This document shows positions 23,590 to 35,000 of a DNA stretch of 64,000 bases, in pieces. Under the pieces are notes generated by a model. The model was given only the letters and a program-made list of their open reading frames with translations. It did not search any database and had not been told where the DNA came from. The stretch covers positions 1 to 64,000 of the forward strand of contig CAWZYM010000244.1 of NCBI GenBank assembly GCA_963966185.1, in the 5' to 3' direction. Each line of letters begins with the position of its first letter. Position 1 is the stretch's first letter. The translations under genes were made by a program, and so were the position numbers. The DNA comes from Rhabditoides inermis. Lineage: Eukaryota; Nematoda; Chromadorea; Rhabditida; Rhabditidae.

Positions 23590-24129
23590 CGAGTGCCGGC
23601 GGCGCATAGTAAGAGAGGCACATCTACATATATGAAGATGTAAACCATGTCAGCAGTAGGCAAAGACACCAAGACTGCTGACGCGAGAGCAGCTCGAATC
23701 GCCTTGATCAGAAGTGTGAGAGAGATCCTGTTGACGTCGTCTTTGTGTTGCAGCAGATGTAGTATTAGTTGTCTGAGCCTCCAAAAAAAAGATGCAGAGT
23801 AGTGGCTGAAAGATCGCGGGTGGTACGGCATCATCGTTGACCTGGCCCATTCCGCAGCCTTCACCGGCTGGGCGCCGCGTAGACTCTCGTCAGCTACTCA
23901 CGCAGCTTTGTCAAAATGAAAACATTCGGTTCGTTTTTAATCATCTAATTAAATGTCCACTCATTTGCGAGCCCACTATAAAACAAACAAAAAACACAAG
24001 AACAGATCAGATCAACAAAAAGGGAGGTTGTCACCTGACGGCTAACTATAGGGGAACTCGCCATTTTTCATACTTAGTTTATACACCCACGCGTGAATTT
24101 CAAAATATAAATCGAAGCTAACAAAATAA
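23590..24129. other. Region downstream of the SLC46-like gene; possible remnant open frame
   Basis: The minus strand has a 92-codon frame (23586-23864) that I do not recognise. Positions 23866-23888 share 23 identical bases with 26961-26983, suggesting a dispersed repeat. No other feature was seen. Confidence 0.4.
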
Positions 24130-27100
24130 CTATGATCCAATGTTTTCTCTTTTTGCAATGAGATGGACGACTGCATAGATGGCGACAGCGACGAAAGAGA
24201 CGGCGCCCATGAGAAGCCACACGAAACCCTGCACAAAACATCATCAATGAGAGAGAGGGAGGGAGGGAGAGGGAGAGAGAGGGGAGAGAGAGGGGAGAGA
24301 GAGAGGGGAGAGGGAGGAGTCTGCTTCCGTACCTGATACCAGTCGACTGTGGCTATGTATATGTTTTGTAGCACCGCTGTCTGCGCGAACCCTGCGAGCT
24401 TCTGTGCTATCGAGGAGATCGCATACGCCTTTCCGATCTGAACGAGTCGACACTTTGCTACAAGTTCCAACATACATCATCACTGTCTGTGTATGCTCCC
24501 ACACTCCGTCTGCGTAAAAAAAACTGTTCGAACAGTTCAGTCAGGTGATAGGAACCGAAACTGGCTTGTTCACTATCACATTCTTTCACAATTTCCACTT
24601 TCTCTGATCATGCGTCTCTTGCAGTGGTACTTGTGAATGCCGCCCCTCACCTCGTGTGGTTCGATGATGCAGCTCATGAACGAGTACGTGAGTGGGTTGA
24701 GGAGTCCGTGGAGGGAACCGGGGATGAGCGAGGCGAAGATGATCCACGACGAGTGGGCGAGGCCGATCGCCACCACACACGCGCCTGCAACGCGCCGCTC
24801 ACACCAACGGCGCTTCATCGTCCATCCACACCAACATACTCATCACGCATGTCTCACACGTGGACGTGGAATGAGCAACTTCGGTTCATGATAACGGCAA
24901 CTATAGCTCGATTAGTAAATGTGCGCGTGGGATGCTGACCCATGCTGGCGATTGCAAGGCAGATGAGCAGAGTGTCGCGCAGCTTCATCAGCTTCTTCAG
25001 CACCAGCACACCGAACATCATGCCGCCGATTTCTGAACATGGCGTTGTGTTTTGTGGATGGGGCAATGCATAGATAGACTAGTGTGAACTCACGCACGAG
25101 CGGCCGCATGCCCTTGTACCGAGAGTACTCGTGCGAGTCCCACTTGAACGGCTCCAGGCGAGTGTACGTGCCGATCAAACCTATGCACACAATCATGTAG
25201 TAATATAGGTTTGATAAATTATCATGAATCTTATGAATCTAGGGATGAAAAGTTAGTATGAAAACTTACCTTTCTCTTCTCCGAAAACAAACTGGTCGAG
25301 GAAGTTGGCGAGAAAGCAGAGGTAGAGAAAGAGGCGGCGGTGGCCGGGGCGAGACGAGGAGAAGATCTACGGGGGATATCTCCCCCCGCTCTATTCTCTC
25401 TTTTTCTCTCTCTCTCCTTCTCCCCCTCCCCCTCTCCCTTTCTCCCACCTTGAGGGAGTCGTAGAATGAGCGGAACGACTGTTTGATCTTCTGCACGTGT
25501 GTCATCCTGGAATGTCTGTCGTAGTGTGACTGAATGGATGCATACCGTAGTCCTGTGTGTTTCCCCTCTCCCCCCTCCACCAGCTGCTTGTGTGCGAGTT
25601 CCGAGTCGAGGAGGAAGACACCGACGAGGAAGGAGAGGAGGTAGCCGCCTGGGATGGCAGGGATCACTCCGAGGGAAGCCTCTCTCAGAAGGACTCACCT
25701 TGCACCATGCCGAGTATGGCAATCTTGCTCATGTAGTTGAGGAGCAGGTTCACCAGCTGACTGCCTCCGAGAGAACCCAGCGAGAACGCGATAGACACGA
25801 TGATCATGCGGATAGAGAGCTGCAATGGGGAGGAGGAGTAGAGGGGGAGGGAGAAAAAGGAACTCACCCTCCTCTTATTGGGAAACTGATCGGTGACGTA
25901 CGCGTTCACACAGCTCATTGTGAGAGTGAAGTTGCCGAAGAAGCCGCAAACCTGTGCATGCATAGAACATTCCACATCTACACGACTGTTTTCTCAACAA
26001 CCAGGCTGATCAGGCAATTAGTAAATCATGCAACATACATCATACTATCACACCATCATACCATCATACCATCATACCATCATACCATCATACCATCATA
26101 CCATCATACCATCATACCATCATACCATCATACCATCATACCATCATACCATAATACCATCATGAGTTGCTTTGAATAGAGTTGCTTTGAGTAGATGATT
26201 TACTAATGACCGCTGATCACCGCCCGATTTCTTCACTGGCGCACTCACCGCAGCCAGTGGGAAGATGATCTCGAGTGGCCAGTCTGTCCGATCCGACCAG
26301 ATCAACATGCGGATCGCGTTTTCCAGCTAGGAAAAGAATACTTTTGTAGTGTTCATTTGTACTAGTTTGTACTCTACCATGACAGATGATATTCCAATCA
26401 GCAGCGGTAACTTCCGGCCATGATGATCACTGTAGCCGCCTAAATTTTTTGAGGTTTTTGCTAAGATAAGGGAGTTTCTGAAAATCGATTAAAGAGCGTT
26501 CTTTAGCAGTTCACACATCGAAGATCTGCAAAGCAAAGATAATGAATGTCTTGACGAAACGACTAGCGATTCGCAGATATCACGCTGGTGTTGCTGCGTA
26601 GACAACGTGCGAATTCAAATAGAATATTTTCTATTATTACTACACTAGTCTAGTCTGTTAGTTAGATTGTGAATCTTGTGGTCTCAAGAGTCCGAGAAAT
26701 GTCTTCGAGTGAGAGATATCAACAACATAAACATGTCTGAGGAGAACGAAGAGCTGAGAATCGTGACAAATATACAACCGGTGCCAAAAAGTATTGTTCA
26801 CTGACCATAAATGATTCCAACAATACACGCGATGGGTAGATTGACGTATTCGTAGTAGTTGTCCCATTCCACCATCTTTTTGTTAAAGAACTTGTCAATA
26901 TTCTGCAAACATGTGTCTACCGTTCTTCGCCCAGTTCCTCTTCTACCTTTCCATGGAGGTGGCTGGGCGCCGCGTAGACTCTCCTCATCTTATCTTCCGA
27001 CAACGCAGGCGTGCAGATGCTCCTAAACACTGTACTCTGTCATGTAGCCATGAATATTCCGCATTAAAGTCCGCTCAAATCTATACGGGCGTTTGACAAA

Positions 27101-27367
27101 GCTTGGAAAGCTGGTTTTTTTCATTCTTAGCTTTGTTCGCGTGGCACTTTATTTCGCCGTCGATCGCCGTCGAATGTGAAGGTACAGTGTATGCTCGTAA
27201 GTGTGATCAGCTCATTTGTCCCGAGCACACGAATCACAAGAAACATCCACACAAAAAAGATGAACGCAGATAGCCCACCTCGCAGTGTTGCATGCTGCCA
27301 GTAGGAGGATAAGGGGCTCTGTTCGGATGTGCAGTGCGCGGATCCATCCCACCACTTGTCGCCACAT
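24130..27367 (-). CDS. SLC46-like major facilitator transporter (proton-coupled folate transporter family)
   Basis: Multi-pass plasma-membrane or lysosomal transporter; the substrate cannot be told. Thirteen exons join in phase: 26902-26806, 26439-26378, 26326-26249, 25951-25868, 25819-25699, 25681-25546, 25506-25449, 25366-25270, 25180-25094, 25032-24940, 24784-24651, 24437-24333, 24228-24130 (stop TAG). They encode 416 residues. Family marks are the loop 2-3 motif GGYSDHHGRKLPLL and the helix-5 region NAYVTDQFPNKRR...LSIRM. The N-terminus is tentative: an ATG at 27367 opens a segment with TEPLILLLAACN, like the VEPLVFL start of SLC46A1, but its donor near 27279 leaves a phase that does not fit the next exon, so one exon is missing from my model. 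Intron 26248-25952 contains the short foldback element. Confidence 0.85.
26013..26211. mobile_element. 199-bp foldback-family element with 8-bp target duplication
   Basis: Ends are GGCAATTAGTAAATCAT and the inverse of GGTCATTAGTAAATCAT, the same termini as the 19,988-21,712 element. GCTGATCA flanks both sides (26005-26012 and 26212-26219). The interior is almost wholly a tandem array of the 8-bp unit ATACCATC. It sits in an intron of the SLC46-like gene. Confidence 0.85.
26961..26983. repeat. 23-bp repeat shared with 23,866-23,888
   Basis: Identical 23-base GC-rich string at both places (core GGGCGCCGCGTAGACT), one in an SLC46-like intron and one downstream of the gene. The flanks differ. 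Origin unknown. Confidence 0.8.
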
Positions 27368-29326
27368 GCTGAACGGGGATGGAGACCGCGAGAAAACGCT
27401 TTCCCTGATAACGCCCAGCCGCGCGAGATAACAACGCACATCACGTTTGTTTATTTTCGTCAAAATGTGTAAAGACTTGCAAGCTGTACTTTGGTAGTTT
27501 CTTCGTGATGTGACTTGCAATGTAAATGTGACTCATCATGCGACTTTTTGTAGTGGTTTCGTGATGTGACTTTTCTAATGAGAATGTGTGCATGTTTGAG
27601 TCTCTATTGTTCCGGTCGTCACTAGCGACAGAGAAGAGAGAAGGGGAAGCAAGATGTGCCTCTGTGGTGAACAGTGACAAACGGATTGGCATTGCGGGGA
27701 GGGAACATGAGAGCGCTTAGTGCTTTAATCATGACGCTCTAATGCAAAAGTGAGGTTGTTCGAAAATTCATTCTACAAGTTCTCGATAGCTGCATTTTTT
27801 AATGACCATTATTTAAATTTCATATTTTCGCGCCGGAAAATTTTCGCGCCGGAAATCTTCAATTTTAATTGGTGCGCGCAGGAGTGTTGGTGATGTTTGC
27901 GTTGAATGTACTACTCTCCGTCTCCGTTTTCGCTCAGTAATCGAGTAGCGATGTTGTTTGTTGATTTTAGTTTTTATGTGTTACTATCATGCTTTCTGCC
28001 TACCAGCTGGTGGATAATCTGCTTTTTGGCAATCACAGCCCCTGCGTTAGAATACATCGTTTATGTGTCGCATCATCGTCCCCTTCCCTCCCTCCGCCAC
28101 ACCTTGTTGACGTCTATTTCTTTCCGTTCGTTCTTCGGTCGAGCTGTCGCTTTCTGTGGTGTATGCCAATTTACGGGGGCGTCCGTCCTCCCTCTTTCCG
28201 TATATTCTTTTTGGCCCACAGAAGGAGGGGCGGTATGTGCATGCATAGCGTTTTAGAGGCCACTTTCTCACTTATTTCTCTCGAACGCTGCCAATTGCAA
28301 ACAGTGAAACTAGTACTATCCAAACAACTATCGTTCTCGGTGATCGTATATTCATGCGTGAAATTATCGAGCTTTTAAATGACGAATTGAGAATTGCCGG
28401 TTGTGTGAATTTAACTCTGATCACTATGCACTGACTGCACACACAACGCCACTAACCCTCTCTCCAAATGGGAATACCCAGTCATCTCTCCCGTTTCGTG
28501 GGAAAGCGTTTAGTTTGCGGTTCTCTTTTTCTGTCATTCGGTTGCTGTGGAGTGAGAGAGTGAGAGGGTGTGTGAGAGCAGAGGAAGAGGCCACTCTTTC
28601 TATCTCTCGCCGCGCTCATGCGTCGCCCGTTGTTGTGTACTCTGTGAGCATAGCATGCATATGCGATTGATCGATTGTTGTTTACTTGTTTACTACTTGT
28701 TGTTGTTCAGGAGGCTGGAGGCGCATCGCTGGCTCGTCACATTCGATTAGGAGTGAGACAAAGCACGCGCACGCACCCACAAGCACCAGCGGTGAGCGGA
28801 CTGCAATTTTTTTCACACTCTTCAGGGTGATACGTTTTTGCTTGAACTTGTCTGCCACGCATCCAGTTCTTATCAGTTATCCACATGCGCTGTTGTGTTG
28901 ATTGGTAGATTTGATTGACGCATGGTATGGTGGGTCATTGATTGAATCTATCCCATTTGCTGTCTATCGCTTTTCATCCATGCTTTATTGACTCACCTTA
29001 TCTGGCTTGCTCGGGGTGATTCATTCTGCCGCGCGGCTGCTGGCATGCATGACATCAATTGCACCTATATGCGTTGTTTGTTGGTGTTCAAATATGTCCT
29101 TGTATGTTTCTATCTTAGGGAGGCGCCAGGTGCGAGAGTGAGAGCCGCGCACGGCTGCGCAGGAGACAGCAAGTCAGTTGTATGTTTCATTATGAATATA
29201 TGATTCCAATCATATGGTGTTATGTAATTTGAATTGTGATTTCGACCACATGCACATATTGTTTTGTGCTATAGGTTCTATATGTTGTGTAATGAATTGA
29301 ACACACAACACACAACCTTTGCAGTC
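27368..29326. other. 2-kb divergent intergenic region between SLC46-like and pdzd-8
   Basis: The two genes are transcribed away from each other, so both promoters should be here. Apart from the paired E2F-like sites at 27825-27855 I recognise no element. Open frames of up to 129 codons (27906-28378) look random. Untranslated first exons of pdzd-8 are possible. Confidence 0.5.
27825..27855. promoter_or_regulatory. Two tandem E2F-like sites
   Basis: TTTTCGCGCCGGAAA occurs twice, at 27825-27839 and 27841-27855, at a 16-bp period. Each contains TTTCGCGCC, which fits the E2F consensus TTTSGCGC. They lie about 460 bp upstream of the SLC46-like ATG and 1.5 kb upstream of pdzd-8. Function is inferred from the motif only. 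Confidence 0.5.
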
Positions 29327-31969
29327 ATGTTGTCGTTCGTACTGGGTGTGTTGGTGGGCGCAGTGCTGGTGGTCCTCCTCGCAGTGTGGTGGATCGTCGA
29401 TCCATGGGGCGAGCCCAGCACCCCACAGCCATTCGTCGACCAGTTCAGACCACTCGTCATCCCCAAGGTGAGCACTCGGCGAGGCCATATTCCACCCATC
29501 TATGGTTTGCGTGTTCGTGTATAGTTCAAATGGCAGGAGCTGGAAGGACATCGTGGTGTTTTTTTGGATATGTTCGAACTCTACGTGATTCATTTGCCGA
29601 ATGTGCAGCGTGCAGGGAGTAGGGTGTTTATGAATGGATGAATGAAGTAGAACGACCTTCGGGGGGTGGGGGGAACTACACAAAGCGTAGTTTTATAGAT
29701 TGTATGTTTCCAGTTGTGTTCAGTAACTCACGAACACACTCTATTGTGTGTAAAGAGGATTTGAGCAGTTGGGAGGATGGTACAAGATTGTATGTTGAGG
29801 AGCTGCGTGCTTTCCTGAAGACGGGCGAGGACGGACAGGGCGTGTCGCGGTGGGAGTCGTGCCTCTCCATGACCCTCTTCTTCACCATGTTCTTCCAGGA
29901 ACACAAGGACACCAGGCAGCTCAGGAGGTGCGTACACTTGTATATTGAATGGGTGGAGGGCGAATGAGAAGGGTTATGTTGTATCATTACCGTAATCCTT
30001 TTAGATGGTTCCACAAGCGCATCCAGCTCGAGTTGAACGACATCGTGACTCGCTCGGCCGCTGGGCGCCTCATCAGCGACATACGCATCAGGGACCTCTC
30101 ACTCGGTGTGTCATCGACATGGTCTAGTTGCATCTACAGTGTTCCTTTTTCTCCCACTAGAGTCGGCGCAGTGGGCGTGAGTCGTCGGTCGTTTTGTATT
30201 CTAGAGTAGTTGCTTGTCATTGATGTGTTGTTGTGTGCAGGCACGCAGTTCCCTGTGATCCGGGGTATACGGGTGGAGAAGTGCGAGATGGCAGACGACA
30301 AGGAGTCATTCGAGGTATGCACCCAATCAGTGTCCATTGTTATCGATGGCTGTGATGACCATGACTATCACATGCTTCGTTCTGTAAACAATTTCACAGA
30401 ATTTCGTTCTATGAATGCTTGTAAAACACGTTGCCTAATGTTCGCAATATAAAAAAAGGTTTTGTTGAAGTCATGCGTCATGCCTTGTACATACAGTTCG
30501 CATGCCCATAGTGTACTCATATGGATAGAGTTCTTTGCAGTCGGTGGTGTTCCTTGTGGACATGGACTACACGGGCGGCTTCGAGGTGTCCATCGATGTA
30601 CACGCAGTCTTCGGAAGGAACGCCTCATTCTCACTCAAGGTAGAGTCAGTCAGTCAGTCAATCAGCACACTCTTCTTCTCTTTCTACTACATACGTTTGA
30701 GGGGGAGAACGGGCAGAGCGTGGACGTGTATAACAGACCTCTCCTACGTTCTGTTTTTGTTGTTGTCTTTTGATTGATTGCTGTACCCGATTGTTGTAGG
30801 TGACCCGTCTGGCGGGCAAGGTCCGTCTGGTCATGTCCCGCAAGCCCTTCTCCCACTGGACATTCGCCTTTGTCACCATGCCCACCATGGACTTTGATGT
30901 GAGTAGTAAGTCGTCCAACGGAGATGTTTTGTTGGTCTGTGACTCACTCAGGTCTGGTAGGGGTGGGGGTGGAGAGACGGTTAATTGATTGGCAATGCGG
31001 AAGTAGTGTAGTTTGTGTTAGAATGTTCTTTTTTGTTAATTTGTTTTGACTGTGTTGTGTGTTTTCAGGTGGGATCGCAGATCCAGGGCCACCAGCTGAA
31101 GACACTCATTCCGCTGATCACGAATGCGCTGAAGAGGGCGCTGCAGCGGAAGCACGTCTGGCCCAACTACAAGATACGCTACCGACCCGTCTTCCCCAAC
31201 CCGCTGCTACAGCCCACACCGCCGCACAGTGAGTCTCGGGACAGGATATTTATAAAACTATGGTTATTCTTCATTCTTTCACAAATGATGTGTTCATTGT
31301 GTATTTCTGCTGTTGCAGGCGCGTTTGCTCACGTGAAGGTGGACGGTGGAATGGAGGTGACAGTGCTGCAGTGCACTAGGTGCGTTATTGATTCTCAAGA
31401 TTGATTTTTGACGGTTATTGTTATTGATTAACCAGGGCGACGTATTTCAGGTTGAAGATAGACATGGTGGACGGGTCTGCCGGCCGACAGTGGGACGTCT
31501 ACTGCACTGTCAGCATCGGTGCGCTCTTCTTTTGATTCTTTATCTTGATTCGAGCGAATGACTAGAATAATTATTGTTGCCTTTGTCGTTGTGTTGTTAC
31601 ACACCACACCCTCCTCCGTGACGTGTGTGTTCAGAGCAGCGCCCGCTCGGTCTGGCTGCGTCTCGCACCGCGCACTTGCTCAGCGTGTCGTGCACCTACT
31701 CCCGATACGAGCTGGCCAGCCCCTGCGGACTCACCTTCGACAAGGCACGTACCACGCTTCTCGCTTATTGAACAGTTTTCGTTAATGATTCGCTGACTTA
31801 TTGTTCTCGTGTCTTATTCTATTTTCTTTTCATATGAGTTTCGTGAAAATTCAAATACAACATTTGTTGCAGGAGGCTGCGTTGGTGAACGGGGCGCGCG
31901 TGCCTCGCATCCACTCTATCCACGAGGGAGGACTGGCCGACAAGGCCGGACTCAAGCCCGGTCAGCTCG

Positions 31970-32020
<51 letters not shown>

Positions 32021-35000
32021 CTGATTGATACATTGAACTGTTTGCAGGCGACGCGTTTGTTGCCATCAATAACGTGCCGATTCGCTCCGAGAGACAAGTG
32101 CGTGATTGGTCTTCGAAGTTGTTCTTAAGCTTGTTGAACTAGCTCGCATTTGCTGTCTATTATTATTATTATTATTATTGAATTTATTACACCACAAGTA
32201 TTCTTCACACATGAGAGTGTCTGTGAAGCCGAGCCATGTTTGGGGATATTCTCCATAACATGGTTCTTTGAGGTGGTGCGGTTGTTGGGTGGCACCCTCG
32301 GCGATCTGATGGTTCTGGTGGAGAGGAACATGGACGAATCGGAGACGGAGGAGGAGCAGGCGGGAGGCGACGGCATCGGTGGGTACGGGAGAGGAGGGAC
32401 TGACTGTGAGAGGAGATGCGGGCCATTTCTGGGGATGCTGTGACTGTGATAGTGGTGATGGTTGGAAGTAGCTGAGCGTGTTGTGCATTGCGTGTTCAGA
32501 GGAGGATGAGCTGATTGGCGAGGGCGGCGACCCGGACGATGCATTCGTGGTGCTGGGAGAGAAGAGACGGGGGACGAAGGGGGAGGAGGGAGCCGCCGAT
32601 TCGACCAGCCTCCACAGGGCTCACTCCGACGCCACCACTAACAGTGACTGTGAGTTAACGACACACATGTTTTCATTTCTCTATCTATCTACCAATAAAC
32701 ATATACATGGAACTTGTGTGTGACGAATCATTTGAAAGTGTGAGTGTATCGCAAGTGTTGATTGTAGCGCACCGTCGTCACTCTGCGTCCCTGTCTGTGT
32801 CTGCCCGCACCTCTCTCTCCGATGTCCTCGGAGCACTCAGGGAGGAAGGCGACAAACGGTCTGTCCAGCCGATACGTATTTACAAAAAAAGATTGTTGTG
32901 TAATGATGGATCGATGGTGAAATGACTTGCGCTTACGTGCTGCTCTAGTCTCGAGCACAGGATTTGTCTTGTCCAATGCCCCTATTATAAAGCAAAGCAA
33001 AAAAGACATGCACATCCTACAAAGCACACACTGTTTCTGCCCTTTCACCTGACAGTTGTGCTAACTGATTGCCGGGCTTCATCAGAGATGAACAATCAGC
33101 TGTTAGTAGCTCACAATAATACGGTTATACATTGGGGTTAGTTTTCATGCAAAACGCTTTATTACATTATAATAAACAAGTCTACTACCTATAAATGGGG
33201 TAATCAATAAATCAATAGACCAAAAACTCATGTTTGGAGAAGTAGTTGTTGTCGTTGCGTGCCTGCTGCCTGCTGCCTGCCGCCGCCGGCTCGCACACGA
33301 GAGAGAATTAGAGAGGAGTGACACAGCAAGCGTGTGAGGTGCAAATCGCGCGGTCACGGGCGAGAGAGATAGTAGGCGAGGTGCAATTGTATAAATGTGC
33401 AGTTGTATAAATGTGAAATTTATGATTGCGGTGTTTGTTTCAGTGCGGCAGTGCCTGCGGTGGTTCAGCGGACGGAGTCGGCTCGCGTGCCTCAGGTTCT
33501 CGTATCCATGCCAAGCATAGATCTGAGAAGGACGAGGTGGGTGGGACGATAGAGGGGGAGGGGATTCTTGTTCTATAAACGCATGCAGGTCGGAGTCGCA
33601 GCTGGACACGTCGTCTGTACTTCCTTCTTCCCTCGACGCAGTTCTCGATTCGATGAGCATCGCCAGTGCCGACGACAGACTGGAGGCGGAGATAGAGGCT
33701 GTCGAGAAGAGGGTGGGTAGCACTGATCCGAACCACGCAATGCATTGTTAGAGAGTGTACAATAGTACTTGTGCGAATCATGTGTTGCAGCTGGGCGTGT
33801 GTGAGCGTATGGCGTCGTCTTCGCGGGAGGAGACTCCGGAGATTGCGTGCGGGGGGAGTGTGGGGGAGGGGATGGACGAGAGAGGGAGAGAGGAGGAGCC
33901 CGACAGAGACAAGGACGCCACACTCACGCCCGGACACAAATTGGTGCCCGTAAGTGGATACACATGATTTTTTTTTATCGTTTTTTCCCGTTATTTAGTA
34001 TCAAATTTCAATTTCATATCGAAATAATTAGTTTTCGAAAGTTATTGAATTCGACACATCGGCGATCGGCCGAACTCCTTCATTTTTATATATGTTGTTC
34101 AGGCTGGTTCGTGCGCGTCCCTCGCGTCGTCAGTGTCGATGAATGCTTCGGTGCACTCGAGTGTGTCTGGTGTGACAGGGGGAGGAGGGGAGGGAGACGA
34201 GGAGACGAGCAGCGTCGGAGGACTGTCCAGGAATCGGCCACAGAGCGCGCGCAGGAAGATTCATGTGAGTGCGGGGGTGACATGTGTCGACGGTTCATGA
34301 GTGCTTTCTTCAGGGCGCGTTCGCAGCGGGTAAGCGTCGCGTGTTTGAGCTGGCAGCTGGGAAGAGGAAGGGAGTGGGAGGTGGGACGGGGGAGGCCGAG
34401 GTGGCGACGGATGCGGGTGAAGTGGAGGGCGGAGTCATACAGGAGGCAGACGAGGTACGCTTCTGCATTTTGAGAGAAAACTACGAAAACCTTATTAACC
34501 CGATTTGAATATGATTGATGTGTGATTGACGTTGTGTTTGTAGCACCGGGATGGCGTGAGTCCGACAGGAGAAGGAGGAGATGGGAGGATGGAGGAGAAG
34601 AGACGGAGGAGACATCTGCTGAGGAGGGGAAAGGGGTGGGTGCACATTTCAGAAGAGACGAACGTTAGGCTAACGGCTGTTCGAATAAAAAAATGTGAGG
34701 AGCTTGAGACAAGATGCATACCTGTGATAAAGTTCTGTGCGAAACATAGGATTTGATTATACACTGTAGATTCTAACGGATTTGAATGTTTTCCGTGTTT
34801 GTGAGTTGGCGGTGTATAGGTGCTGTAATGTAGTGTTTGAGTCGTCACTCTGCCTCTCCTGGAGTGCGAGTGCGGTGTGCGGCAGGCGGGGACGAGTCTC
34901 CGTCTCTGTCGACGGGGGCAGGAGGGGCAAGTAGGACGAGGAGTACCAGGACTGTTCACTTCAACCAGGTACGCGGCGATACACGGCGCACAACACGATG

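Noticed and set aside
29264..29326. Upstream in-frame start for pdzd-8
   Set aside because: The frame extends to an earlier ATG, but the TTTGCAG just before 29327 and the helix starting at once after it favour the downstream ATG.
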